Origin: Sphagnum magellanicum | Taxonomy: Eukaryota > Streptophyta > Sphagnopsida > Sphagnales > Sphagnaceae | Reading direction: 5' to 3' | Assembly (NCBI GenBank): GCA_021904315.1 | Contig: CM038923.1 | Span: 2,170,001 to 2,234,000, forward strand | Length of the DNA: 64,000 nt | Made by a program: the position numbers and the translations under genes | Notes under the pieces: generated by a model | The model's input: only the letters and a program-made list of their open reading frames with translations | The model's database searches: none | What the model was told of the DNA's origin: nothing | In this document: positions 1 through 10,686 of the stretch, one piece after another | Layout: every line of letters starts with the position of its first letter | Numbering within the stretch: position 1 is the first letter of the stretch

Positions 1-2265
1 GTGCGAGAGTGGTGGGTTGGGTTCTTTGCAAGTGCAATGCATCCTTGATTGTCACACATGATGGTGGTTGCTCCAACTTGCACAAGTCCCACATCTGCCA
101 TCAACTTCCTCAACCATATGGCCTCCTTGGTGCATTGACTAGTGGCCATGTATTCGGCCTCCGTGGTAGACAAGGCAATTGTAGGTTGCCTCTTGCAATT
201 CCATGAGATGGCTCCAACTCCAACAAAGAACACATACCCTGTGGTGGAACGTCTCTCATTTGCATCTCCTCCCCAATCCGCATCACAATATCCCTTCAAA
301 CTAACATCCTTGCCTCCAAGGCACAATTTCAATTCCAAAGTGCCCTTCAAGTACCGCATGATGCGTTTCACCGCCATCCAATGGGAAGGACCAGCCCTTG
401 ACATGAATTGACTCACCATGCTCACCGGGAATGCAAGATCTGGTCGTGTGCCCACCATGGCATACATCAATGATCCCACCGCCGCCTTATATGGAATGCC
501 TTGCATCTCCTCTTGAACGCTCTGAAACTCTTGCTCCGTGAGTTTCAAGAGCTTGGAATTCACATCAAGCGGAGTTGCAATGGGCTTGCACTCCTCCATG
601 TTGAAGCGCTTGAGCACCTCCTCAATGTACTTCCTTTGGCTCATGGTTATGGTGTGATTTGCACGATCTCTCTCAAACTCCACACCGAGGCAATAGTGCA
701 ACTCTCCAAGATCACTCATCTCAAATTCATCTTCAAGCCTTGACTTCAACCATTTCAAAATGTTCACATTGCTTGCTAAGATGATCAGATCATCTACATA
801 GATTATCACTATCAACAAGTACTCACCCGTTTGCTTGACATACAAGGAATGGTCCGCTTGGCTCCTAGAAAAGCATTCATGGGTGAAGAACATGTCAATG
901 CGTTGGTACCATGCTCTTGGTGATTGCTTCAGCCCATACAAGGACTTCTTCAACTTGCACACTAGTTGCTCCTTGCCTTCTTGCACGAATCCTTGCGGTT
1001 GGTCCATGTAGATGTCCTCCTCCAATTCCCCATTCAAGAATGCGGTCTTCACATCCATTTGGTGGATCTCTAAGTCCATGGCAGATCCAATTGCAAGCAT
1101 GCATCTAATGGTGGTGAATTTGGCCACCGGGGCAAATGTCTCATTGAAGTCCACACCTTCAACTTGAGAGTACCCCTTGGCCACCAACCTGGCCTTGTGC
1201 CTCACAACATGGCCTGATGCATCCCTTTTTGTGCGAAACACCCACTTGCATCCCACACTTTTACGGTCCTTTGGGAGAGGGACCAATTCCCATGTGCCAT
1301 TTGCCATGAGTGAGGCATATTCCTCTTGCATGGCTGCCTCCCACTTGCTTGCATCCTCGGAATGCATGGCATCGCACAAATTCAATGGATCATCAAGACA
1401 AGCAACATTTGCGTGTTCCACATCTTGTTGGGGTAGGATGTGGTTCTTCCACCACTCTCCAAGCGGTCGCCGCTCCCTCAAGGGGTACCTACGCCCCTCT
1501 TGTTCACCATTTGTGCTTACATCTTTTGATGGTGATGAAGGTGTTGATGAACGCCCCAGGGTTGGCGGTGCCTCTTGATTGCTTGGATACTCTTTGAAAT
1601 CACTTGTGAGTTCATCATCATACACACAAGGGGATTTGGAAGATGTGTCCACAATCACCACATTAGGGGTCTGATTTCTCCCACTTGGATGCATCTCCAA
1701 ATCATTGCCCACACTAGTGCTATCCTCCATGAACTCAACATCCCTACACTTGATGATCTTTTTGGATTGCACACACATCAGCCTATATGCCTTGGTGCCT
1801 TCACAATACCCAAGAAACAAGCATTTTGTGCTTTTTGCATCAAACTTACCCCTCTTCTCATCCGGCACCATGGCATATGCAATGCATCCAAACACACGCA
1901 TGTGTGAAATGCAAGGCTTTCTCCCACTCCACGCTTCCTCTGGTGTGATGGATGGCAAGGCTCTTGATGGACATCGATTCCTTGTGTAGGCCGCATTCGC
2001 CACCGCTTCCGCCCAAAGTGACTTCTTGAGGTTTTGAGCATGAAGCATGCTCCTTGCCATCTCCACAAGGGTGCGATTTGCACGCTCTGCCACTCCATTT
2101 TGTTGAGGCCTATATGGTGTGGAGGTTTGCTTCTCAATGCCATGTTCCTTCAAGAAGCCCTGGAATCCCTTGGAAATGTACTCCCCTCCATTGTCGGACC
2201 GAAACACCTTGATCTTGTGGCCTGATTGTGTCTCCACAAGTGCCTTGAATTCCTTGAACTTTTCA
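1..2265 (-). pseudogene. pol: A1 pol, downstream of frameshift: integrase C-part, RT, RNase H (partial)
   Basis: Open frame for the integrase C-terminal half, linker, reverse transcriptase and RNase H of the copia polyprotein, in order gag-PR-IN-RT-RH. It begins after a 1-bp deletion near 2260-2267, where family members read TTGGAGAAG or TTCGAGAAG and this copy reads TTGAAAAG on the sense strand. The second and third integrase acidic residues (RSDNGGEY and VAERANR) and RT motifs (MDVKTAFLNG, IIYVDDLI) are intact. The frame is otherwise free of stops to the window edge, so one lesion breaks the polyprotein. The identical lesion in A3 means it predates the spread of this subline. Confidence 0.9.
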
Positions 2266-3826
2266 AGCACTCCCCTTTGGACCTCAACAAGTAAACCCAC
2301 ACCTTTCTTGAAAAGTCGTCAATGTAGGTCACAAAGTACCTTGCACCACCCAAGGATGTGGTCCTCATGGGGCCGCATACATCCGAATGCACAATCTCCA
2401 GGGGCTTGGTGGCACGCATCCCTCCATCACTTGGAAATGGTTTGCAATGTTGTTTTCCCTCAATGCACCCTTCACAAACAAATGAAGAAGTAGGGCAGGG
2501 CATATTTCCAAGGTTCATACCACTCACCATGTTTTGGAGCGCATGCACACCTTTGATGTTCAAATGACCCAGCCGACGATGCCAAAGCTCCAATGCACCA
2601 TCAATTGTTGAAGTTTGGGCCACGTTGGCCACATGCCTCTCACACACCTTGGTGAAGGTCATTTGATACAAGTTGCCTTCGCGTAGTGCTATTGCAATCA
2701 TCTCTCCATCAAATGCCCTCACAATGCACTCATTCATATTGAATTGCACTTTGCACCCATTTGACAAGATTTTGCTCACCGAAAGCAAGTTGGCATGCAA
2801 TTTTGGCACATGGAGCACGTCCTTGATTCTGATCCTCCTGGTTTGCCCTTTCACCATCACTTCCACAAGGATGGATCCTATTCCAATTGCCTCAACAATG
2901 CTATCATCACCCATATGCACGTTACGTGTTGGAATTACCTCATACATGTCAAATGCGGCTTTATGAGGGGTCATATGCTTCGTTGCTCCTGAGTCCATGA
3001 TCCACTTGCATATGGCCTTGCAATGATCTCCATCCTTTGTTGCAAAGGCATAGTCATTATCATCCTTGGCCTTGTTGGCATTCTCCTTCTCCTTGTTATT
3101 CTTGGCCTTGAAGCAAAATCGTGCAATGTGGCCTGGTTTGCCACAATAGTAGCATGTCTTGGTGTCTTTGCGGGTAGATGTGGTCCCTCCTCTTCCTTGC
3201 ATTGACACCATGGCCGCATCATCACCTTGGGGCTCCTTCTCCTTCCTCTTGGAAACTTCATGCATCAATCTCGCGGTCACAAATTCCATGGTGAGGTCCT
3301 TCATGGGCAAGGTCTCCAAGGCGGTGATCAGGTACTCGTAGGAGGGTGGCAAGCTCTCAAGCAATGTCATCACAACATCTTCATCTCTCACGGGCACCTC
3401 CAAGCAAGCGAGTTGATCAGCAAGTGCTTTTACCTTGTTAATGTGATCTAGTAGGTCCTCTCCCTCTTGCATCTTACATGTGAAGAACTTGCGGCGAATG
3501 AAGAGGATGTTGGACAAGCTCCTCGTCTCGTGGATGTTACAAAGTGTCCTCCATGCCTCCACTGGTCCCTTGCACCTCTTGATGTGGTGAAGTTGACTAT
3601 CCACCAAGTTGATGGCAATGGTGGACATGGCCTTCTTTGCGCGCCGTTGGTACTCCTTGATGACTTTGGGGTCTGAATTGGATGGTGGAGCCTCCTCAGA
3701 CCCGTCCACAATCTCCCAAAGGTCCATGGAGGCCAACACCATCTCCATCTTGAACTTCCAGAGGTTGAAGTTCTCCCCATTGAACTTGTCAATGACTCTA
3801 GTGCTCTCTCCCTCAAAGGATGCCAT
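2150..3826 (-). pseudogene. gag-pol: A1 gag-protease-integrase N-part, frame broken near 2265
   Basis: Frame with a copia-type gag starting MASFEGES, a CCHC zinc knuckle (CYYCGKPGHIARFC), the protease motif DSGATKHM, the integrase HHCC module (WHRRLGHLN ... CEGCIEGK) and the first catalytic Asp (HSDVCGP). I chose the ATG at 3826; the frame is open ten codons further up, but only through a GTG. After about 2265 the frame is wrong because of a 1-bp deletion and it ends at 2150. Without repair it would give gag, protease and a truncated integrase lacking two of three catalytic acids, so it is probably non-autonomous. Confidence 0.9.
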
Positions 3827-4019
3827 TTTGCACTCAAATCCGACCTCTCTACTCACTTATGTGCTCAACCAGATGCTAAATAGTGCCTAATGACACTCTT
3901 ACATGCAATTTGCCTCAATGCACTCTCATAAACACACTTCAGCCCCTAGATGGCTCAATTGTGCACTAGTGCACCTCCAATCACAAATGAGCCCTTAATG
4001 GCTCCCACTTGCATCAATG

Positions 4020-4163
4020 CCTCCTTACACACTCAGAATGCACTCAACCAACTCAAATGAAGTGTTCTCCTTACACACTCACAATGCACTCAAGCAACTC
4101 TTGCATGAATACCTTCTTTACACTCAGAATGCACTTATCCAACTCAAATCAAGTGCTCTATGA
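4020..4163 (-). repeat. A1 leader minisatellite, about 3 degenerate units
   Basis: Between gag and PBS lie about three degenerate copies of a 45-46 bp unit containing ACACTCAGAATGCACTC and CCAACTCAAAT. The same unit occurs 5 times in A4, about 6 times in A2 and once in A6. It lies in the untranslated leader of the element RNA. Confidence 0.75.
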
Positions 4164-4478
4164 ATCAAGTGCTCTATGAATCAAATGTGCACAAATACAC
4201 CTTAGTAACTCAATCAAGACTTACAATGCTGGTTTGCACATCCAATGCTTCGAAACACCTCCAAATAGCACCAATCCAGGACTTGTGCACCTCCCAACTC
4301 CAAATGGCCTTCAAAACCTCAAAGCTCCTCCAAAGCTCTTCGAAACTCCTCCAAGGCTCCAAAATCGCCTCCAAGAACCTTCTAGAAGTGAAAACTTGCA
4401 CCTCCAACAAACACGAAACCTCAAGATCTCTCTCAATGCACACAAGCAATCAAACCTCTAATGATGCAACTCACATGA

Positions 4479-4492
4479 GTGGGCCCATAACC
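4479..4492 (-). promoter_or_regulatory. A1 primer-binding site, complementary to initiator tRNA-Met anticodon arm
   Basis: Sense sequence GGTTATGGGCCCAC directly abuts the 5' LTR. It does not start with TGG and does not match a tRNA 3' end. Instead it is the complement of GUGGGCCCAUAACC, the anticodon stem-loop of plant initiator tRNA-Met (tRNA sequence recalled, not searched). This suggests priming from a tRNA half-molecule, as established for Drosophila copia. Confidence 0.8.
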
Positions 4493-4817
4493 TGTTGAAA
4501 CAATAGGATCAGAGGAGAGATTGCACATTCAAAGCACATAGATCACACAAGTATGTGAACAATGCTTGGAGTGAGATATCCAACTCTCCTCCAACCTTGC
4601 TCTTTATTCCCTTCCCTGTACCACCACATTGACAAACCATATGGGATAAATATCTCTCTCCCTCCTTATTCTAACATGTTGGTGGTACTAGCATAAATCA
4701 AATCCACCTATGTCTTTGATTACTTGCAACACTAATCTATCACATAGTTTCTACCAGATTGTTTCTAATATCTCTAACACTATTAACTATGTCTCATCTA
4801 CATCATAATCTTCAACA
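4493..4817 (-). repeat. A1 5' LTR (325 bp)
   Basis: TGTTGAA...TTCAACA on the plus strand, identical by eye to both A3 LTRs. On the sense strand it contains AATAAAG, a candidate polyadenylation signal (plus-strand CTTTATT). The outer boundary is followed by CCTAA. Confidence 0.93.
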
Positions 4818-5289
4818 CCTAAGTGCTTTTAGTTGCCACTTCTACAACAATGGAATCCACCTCCGTCATGGTTTTGGTTCCTTCCTTTACTCCTCCAATA
4901 CTAATTGTTCTAAATTTGGTTCTAAACAACATCCTAACTGGAGAGGGGGCAACAAAAGGAAATAAAACAAAATCAGGGAAAGCTTGGGCATGAGCAACTA
5001 ACCGAAGTTTCAATAGTTCCTTGTCTTTTCGGTAACTAGAAAAGGCCTTGTTCAAAATTTTGGTAATCTACATCTTGTAGAACTCCCATTGTTCAACCTA
5101 ATTCTTTCTGACCTTCTACTAATAAATGAAAAGTTTTGCCTTCATGAACGCAATTTTGGTTATGATCCCTTCCAATTTGACCATCTAATGGAATGAATAA
5201 TTTGCCTCCTTAACCTTTCGGTGAACAACTGAATTTGTTGTTGTAGGTCCTCAAATTGTTTTTAAGTGATGGGAACATGGCATGACAAC
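4818..5289. other. Unassigned stretch between A1 and B1
   Basis: No recognised domain or LTR. A 78-codon minus-strand open frame (4819-5055) shows no motif I can name. It is probably decayed repeat DNA that was the target of A1. The first five bases (CCTAA) should be A1's target duplicate. Confidence 0.5.
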
Positions 5290-6202
5290 TCCTAGATAAA
5301 GAGGAATTGAGTCAAAAGTTTGAAATGAAGGACCTCAGGGAGTTGCATTTCTTTTTGGGGATGGAGGTGGAAAGGAATTGTGATGAAAGACTCCTACGCA
5401 TCAACCAAATCAAATACCTCAAGGAAATATCAAGTGTTTTCAAATGGAGGAATGTAAGCCCATTGGAGTTCCATTGGATCCCAAGGTGAAGTTACAAAAG
5501 AATGCGAATGGAAATGATGAATCAAAGGGATTTCCATATCAACAAGCGGTTGGGTCCTTGATGTATGCCATGTTGTGCACACGACTTGACTTGGCATACC
5601 CAATAAGTGTGTTGAGTCAACACATGGCGAACCCTAACATGGAGCATTGGATGGCCGTTAAACGAATCTTTCGATATTTGCAAGGTACGTTGCAAATGAA
5701 ATTACAATTTGGTGCAACACCATCCAAGGAAGTTCTTGGATATTGTGATGCGGATTGGGGTCACCATCTTGAAGATTGAAGGTCCACCACATGGTTTATT
5801 TTCATGATTGGAGGTGGAGCCATTTCTCGGAGTAGCAAACAATAACCTACAATAGCATTGTCCACCACGGAGGCGGAATACATGGCGAACACGCAAGCCA
5901 CAAAAGAAGCCATATGGATAACAAAATTAATGATGGATTTAGGATACATGGAGGAAAAGAAAATGATGGTGATTCGATGTGACAATCAAGGTGCGATATA
6001 ATTGGCCAAGAACCCCACTCACCATGCACGAACAAAACACATTGATGTACAACATCATTTTGTTCGAGAACGAGTTGAAAATGGAGAAGTTCGATTTGAA
6101 TATTGTCTAACAGAACACATGGTGGTGGATGTCCTTACCAAGGCATTATCAAAAGAACGACATCATAAGTTGATAAACATGTTTGGATTAGAAACTTCAT
6201 AG
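5290..6202 (+). pseudogene. pol: B1 RT C-terminus and RNase H remnant
   Basis: Matches B4 and B3 from the RT thumb (FFLGMEVERN, VPLDPKVKLQ, GSLMYAMLCTR.DLAYP) through RNase H ([32 protein letters not shown]) to the C-terminal GLETS and stop. A frameshift near 5430 splits two frames. Stops lie near 5778 and 5844, and one at 5998-6000 replaces the Ser codon before LAKNP (B4 has SLTKNP). This is a dead fragment. Confidence 0.88.
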
Positions 6203-6210
6203 AGTGGGAA

Positions 6211-6613
6211 TGTTAAAAATACTATTCATTTACAATTCTCAATGTTGATGAATGTGTTAAACATTCATCAAAAGGATGAATAGTATTCACATCCTTGTAG
6301 TAGTTAGGTTAGGGTTTAGAAGTGGAAACTACTTAAGGTTTGGCGGCGGCTAGGTTAGGGTTAAGTGGCAACTACTTTAAGGTTAGGAGATAGTATATAA
6401 TGGAGTGGTTTTGAGTTGTCTTTCATTCTTTCCTATCATGGTTTTGAGTGCACGTAGAACCTTCGATCCTTGTTAGTAGTTACAAGCCATAGTTTTGTGA
6501 TTGTAGCATTTGAAGCATCCAACCTTTGTGATTTCTTGTTAGTCAATACAATTGTTCCATTTCATCAACTTTGAATGTTTCATTTCTTATGTGTTTTCAA
6601 GTTATTTCCAATA
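6211..6613 (+). repeat. B1 3' LTR (403 bp)
   Basis: Starts TGTTAAAAATACTATTC just after the polypurine tract AGAGTGGGA and ends TTATTTCCAATA. It is shorter than other B LTRs because it has fewer telomere-like GGTTAGGGTT / GCGGCTAGG units. TATA-like TAGTATATAA follows the block. Confidence 0.9.
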
Positions 6614-8106
6614 GGGAAGCACTTGCCATGGTTTATGTTTTGCACAAATTTAGACACTATCTATTAGGAAAAAAATTTGTTTTCTATGTCGAGCACATGG
6701 CATTGCTACACCTCGTAAAAAATCCTCAATTGTCAAGTCGAATTGTGAGGCAATTGTTGTTATTATTGGAATACAATTTTTTGGTGGTGTATAAACCATG
6801 GCATTCTCATTTAGTGGTGGAAGCTTTTTTGCAACTTTTTGATGTTACTAACAATTCGAGGGTGCTTGATAGAACTACTGAAGCATCATTGTTTGTACTT
6901 CAATCAAAATGGCTACAAGAAGTGCATACGTACATATCTATTGGAAATTTTCCAAAGGGGTATTCCACAAAACAATAGAAAAAATTAGTGTTGAAGGTGT
7001 TGCCCTTAATCATCATTGATGGAAAGTTGTACAAAGGTAAAATCAAAATTTGCACCAATGTTTGCATGATGATGAGATTTTAGTAATCCTACGAAAGATG
7101 CGTGGAAGGGTTGGTGGTAGACATTTTTTGGTGGACATCATAGGCCAAAAGGTGTTGGATGCCAAGTATTGGTGGCCAACTTTGCACAAGGATGCACATT
7201 GGCATCGCCAATCTTGTGATGCTTGCCAGTGAACCTAAAATCTCTTTCATATTGTAATGGCAAAGTTAATCACCATGCTCCTAGCTGAACCATTCATGAA
7301 ATGGGGTTTGGATTTCATTGGCCCCATTAAGCCTATGAGTTGTTCACATGGCAACAAATACATTTTGGTTGCTACCAATTATGCAACAAAATGGGTGGAA
7401 GCAAAGACATTAAGGACCAACACAATTGCAATCGCAATTTAATTCATTTATGAATTCATTCTGACCAAGTTCAATTGCCCTCTCACTTTGGTTACTACCA
7501 AGGTACCCATTTTATCAATGAGGCCATTGAGATCCTCACCACTCATTTTCTATTTCTGCACACTAGCTCTACAACCTACTACCTTCATGGAAACGGTCAA
7601 GCCAAATCTACCAATAAGGTTATTGGGCTCCTATTAACCAAGCTAGTCAATGAAAATCACATGGATTGGGACGAACACCTCCACATTGTTCTGTTCACTT
7701 ATAGAACAACTTTCAAGGTGGGCACAAGTCATATTCCTTTTCAATTGCTATATGGATTGCATGCTTTGATGCTTATTAAATACTTATTGCCTATGACCAA
7801 TTTTGCGATGTCTTAGGATTTTGCCATGACACAAGTATTGAGTACCTGACTGTCCGAATTAAAGAAGTTGGAGGAATCTTGCACACTTATAGTAGAAACC
7901 ATAGGCGCATGACAATGGAATCATGCATTGTGGGCACAAAATCATTACCAAACCAAGTCTTTCTCCTTTGGTGGCCATGTGCTTTGGTTTCCAAAAGCAA
8001 GCAAGGAACACACAAGCAAGTTCAAACAACATTGGTTTGGACCATAAAGGATTCAATATCGTTTATCGAACAATACAACATTCTTGATGATTATACACAA
8101 ATTTGA
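6614..8106 (+). pseudogene. pol: Ty3/gypsy remnant: RNase H and integrase
   Basis: Decayed gypsy pol. At 6614-6840 is the RNase H end with spaced motifs EALAMVYVLHKFRHYLLG and YKPWHSHLVVEA (canonical element: NVVADALSR-like). At 7050-7232 is an integrase zinc module with DAKYWWPTLHKDAH and SCDACQ. At 7257-7816 the integrase core shows [11 protein letters not shown] (first Asp), [18 protein letters not shown] (second Asp changed to His in this copy) and THFLFLHTSSTTYYLHGNGQAKSTNKVIG. At least three frames and several stops break it. RNase H followed by integrase is gypsy order and unlike the copia order of A, B and C. Confidence 0.85.
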
Positions 8107-8814
8107 TCCCAACCCCATCTTAGTTAACATCAACAAATTAAAGCCTTACCAATTCCAAAACACAACTACTTCTAAATGATTGGAATCAATAGTTGAAAGG
8201 GGGAGGGTTATAACCAATATTGAAATAGGGTTCAACACTACAACCCTAGAAAATGCAGAAGGTACAAGCACAAAATTATCATTTTCAGTGGATGGAATCA
8301 AATCCAAAAGTCATGACTTGGAATCGAAATTTGTAGCATAGGGTTAGTATTGAAAATTTGTTACCAACCAAGAATTCATGTCCTAGAACTGGAATTTGAA
8401 ATTTAGGGCAAATAACCAAAATTCCTAACTCAAGGTTATGCGAGTTAGCCAAAATTGTTGAGTTAAGGAATATCGATCAAATTCGGATCCAAAATATCTA
8501 GTAGTCAATTCCTATGTTGTAGAATCAATCATCAATGTGGTTGATAGGGAATCGGTGGATGGAAATAGAAAACGTCTTTTGGCATCCATTAGCACTTTTT
8601 GTTTGTTTGTTGAAATAGTATCCAACGAAAAAGAACGCAGAAAGAGCGTTAGCGAACCAATACCGCATTTTGGCAACAATGTGTTTTCAGAATCCAACAA
8701 AAAAGTACAATGCATCGCCTACATCAATATCCGAGAACCAATACCGCATTTCACAAACAATGTGGCTATTTTTGGAAATAATTCAATTGGCCCACTAAGT
8801 ATAAATGTGGGACC
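8107..8814. other. Gypsy 3' end or unassigned sequence
   Basis: After the integrase ruin comes a GGGGGAGGG purine run (8199-8207), plausibly a gypsy polypurine tract, then sequence with no recognised domain. A 102-codon open frame at 8537-8845 has no family I know and enters the A2 LTR. No LTR pair could be defined. Confidence 0.45.
8648..8764 (+). repeat. Imperfect direct repeat around GAACCAATACCGCATTT
   Basis: GAACCAATACCGCATTT followed by an ACAATGTG-like end occurs near 8653-8684 and again near 8733-8764, about 80 bp apart. Each half is about 33 bp. The function is unknown; it may be part of a gypsy LTR or 3' UTR. Confidence 0.6.
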
Positions 8815-9117
8815 TGTTGAAGATTATGATGTAGATGAAACATAGATAGTGGTGTGATAGATATTAGAAACTATGTGGTAGATAAGTGTTGCAAGTAATC
8901 AAAGACATAGGTAGATTGAAGATATGTTAATACCACCAATATGTTAGAATAAGGAGGGAGAGAAATAGTTATCCCATATGGTTTGTCAATGTGGTGGTAC
9001 ATGGAAGGGAATAAAGAGCAAGGTTGGAGGTGAGTTGGAACTCTCACTCCAAGCATTGTTCACATACTTGTGTGATTTGAATGTGCAATCTCTCCTCTGA
9101 TCCTAGTGTTTTCAACA
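8815..9117 (+). repeat. A2 5' LTR, short subtype (303 bp)
   Basis: TGTTGAAG...TTTTCAACA. It lacks about 10 bp in the GTGTGAT-TTGAATGTG region, a deletion shared with the A7 LTR but not with A2's own 3' LTR. It is followed at once by the PBS. Confidence 0.9.
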
Positions 9118-9131
9118 GGTTATGGGCCCAT
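9118..9131 (+). promoter_or_regulatory. A2 primer-binding site
   Basis: GGTTATGGGCCCAT, 13 of 14 matching the family PBS (last base changed). It abuts the LTR and is complementary to the initiator tRNA-Met anticodon arm. Confidence 0.75.
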
Positions 9132-9396
9132 TCATGCAAATTGAATCATTAGAGGTTTGATTGCTTATGTGCATTGAGAGAATTTTGATGGTTTGTGTGT
9201 TGGAGGTGTAATTTTTGCACTATTGGAGGTGCTTTTGGAGCCTTAGAGGAGTTTTGAAGAGCTTTGGAGGAGGTTCGAGGTTTTGGAGGCCATCTCGAGT
9301 TTAGAGGTGCACAAGTGCTGGATTGGTGCTCTTTGGAGGTATTTCGAAACATTGGATGTGCATGTGTCCACATTCCAACATTGTAAGTCTTGATTT

Positions 9397-9672
9397 GAGT
9401 TGGTTGAGTGCATTCTGAGTGTGTAAGGAGAGCACTTGATTTGAGTTGGTTGAGTGCATTCTGAGTGTGTAAAGAGAGCACTTGATTTGAGTTGGTTGAG
9501 TGCATTCTGAGTGTGTAAGGAGAACACTTGATTTGAGTTGGTTGAGTGCATTCTGAGTGTGTAAGGAGAGCTCTTCATTTGAGTTGGTTGAGTGCATTTT
9601 GAGTGTGTAAGGAGAGCACTTGATTTGAGTTGGTTTAGTGCATTCTGAGTGTGTAAGGAGGCATTGATGCAA
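9397..9672 (+). repeat. A2 leader minisatellite, about 6 units of 46 bp
   Basis: Tandem units starting GAGTTGGTTGAGTGCATTCT and continuing GAGTGTGTAAGGAGAGCACTTGATTT. Starts fall at 9397, 9443, 9489, 9535, 9581 and 9627; the last unit degenerates. It lies in the untranslated leader between PBS and gag, and is the largest copy number among A elements here. Confidence 0.9.
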
Positions 9673-9856
9673 GTGGGAGCCATTAAGGGCTGAATTTGTG
9701 ATTGGAGGTGCATTAGTGCACAATTGAGCCATCTAGGGGCTGGAGTGTGTTTATGAGAGTGCATTGAGGCAAATTGCATGTAAGAGTGTTCATTAGGCAC
9801 TAATTAGCATCTGGTTGAGCACATAAGTGGGTAGAGAGGCCGGATTTGAATGCAAA

Positions 9857-10354
9857 ATGGCATCCTTTGAGGGAGAGAGTGCTAGAGTCATTGACAAGTT
9901 CAATGGGGAGAACTTCAACCTCTGGAAGTTCAAGATGGAGATGGTGTTGGCCTCCATGGACCTTTGGGAGATTGTCGACGGGTCTGAGGAGGCTCCACCA
10001 TCCGATTCAGACCCCAAAGTCATCAAGGAATACCAACGGCATGCAAAGAAGGCCATGTCCACCATTGCCATCAACTTGGTGGATAGTCAACTTCACCACA
10101 TCAAGAGGTGCAAGGGACCAACGGAGGCATGGAACACACTTTGCAACATCCACAAGACACGGAGCTTGTCCAACATCCTCTTCATTCGACGCAAGTTCTT
10201 CACGTGCAAGATGCAAGAGGGAGCAGACCTTCTAGACCACATCAACAAGGTAAAGGCACTTGCTGATCAACTTGCTTGCTTGGAGGTGCCCGTGAGGCAT
10301 TGGCAAAGGAACAACATCAAAACCTTACAAGAAGCATGGGATTGGGAGTCTTAG
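9857..10354 (+). pseudogene. gag: A2 gag N-terminus fused to polyprotein C-terminus
   Basis: The frame starts at ATG 9857 (MASFEGES) and carries family A gag to LACLEVPVR (about residue 146), i.e. without the zinc knuckle. At about 10293 it jumps to sequence that in A4 encodes ALAKERHQN near the polyprotein end, but in another frame, giving a foreign tail of about 19 residues and a stop at 10354. AGG is shared at the junction. At most it could make a truncated gag. It lacks PR, IN, RT and RH. Confidence 0.88.
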
Positions 10355-10373
10355 ATTACTTGCAAAGTTGGAG

Positions 10374-10686
10374 TGTTGAAGATTATGATGTAGATGAAAC
10401 ATAGATAATGGTGTGATAGATATTAGAAACTATGTGATAGATTAGTGTTGCAAGTAATCAAAGACATAGGTAGATTTGATATATGTTAGTACCACCAACA
10501 TGTTAAAATAAGGAGGGAGAGAATTATTTATCCCATATGGTTTGTCAATGTGGTGGTACAGGGAAGGGAATAAAGAGCAAGGTTGGAGGAGAGTTGGATA
10601 TCTCACTCCAAGCATTGTTCACATACTTGTGTGATCTATGTGCTTTTGAATGTGCAATCTCTCCTCTGATCCTGTTGTTTTCAACA
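10374..10686 (+). repeat. A2 3' LTR, long subtype (313 bp)
   Basis: TGTTGAAG...TTTTCAACA preceded by the polypurine tract AAAGTTGGAG. It differs from the 5' LTR by about 14 substitutions and a 10-bp indel by eye, far more than the pairs in A3 or A4. It is followed by CAAAC. Confidence 0.9.

Larger units (their letters stand above)
1..4817 (-). mobile_element. Ty1/copia family A element A1 (3' LTR beyond window edge)
   Basis: Minus-strand copia element cut by the left window edge. The 5' LTR (4493-4817), PBS, leader and most of gag-pol are present. RNase H continues past base 1. It matches A3 at a constant offset of 13464 bases; the only difference I noticed is G at 1559 versus A at 15023. 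The right flank (CCTAA, 4818-4822) differs from A3's flank, so A1 looks like a separate insertion, not part of a longer segmental duplication. The left target duplicate cannot be checked. Confidence 0.93.
5290..6613 (+). mobile_element. Family B copia fragment B1 (3' end: RT end, RNase H, LTR)
   Basis: A 5'-truncated family B copy. Recognisable sequence starts inside RT at about EELSQKFEMKDL and runs through RNase H to a complete 3' LTR. It is joined upstream to unassigned DNA and downstream to a gypsy ruin. No PBS, gag, PR or IN is present. The 5' boundary is approximate. Confidence 0.85.
8815..10686 (+). mobile_element. Family A element A2, internally deleted, with mismatched LTRs
   Basis: Plus-strand family A element of 1872 bp with both LTRs, PBS, leader repeats and a gag stub joined directly to the polyprotein C-terminus. 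About 3.5 kb of gag-PR-IN-RT-RH is missing. The flanks (GGACC before, CAAAC after) are not target duplicates. The 5' LTR is the short subtype and the 3' LTR the long subtype, so A2 is best read as a product of recombination between two A elements. Confidence 0.9.

Noticed and set aside
2255-2275. Programmed ribosomal frameshift in A1/A3
   Set aside because: It falls inside the integrase core, between catalytic residues. A4 and A6 have no shift there, so a deletion is the simpler reading.
1177-2493. Long plus-strand open frames opposite pol in A1, A3, A4 and A6
   Set aside because: They lie antisense to conserved pol codons and have no motifs of their own. Low stop density is a by-product of the sense codons.
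8537-8845. Possible small host gene of 102 codons
   Set aside because: It enters the A2 LTR, has no recognised domain, and lies within decayed repeat DNA.
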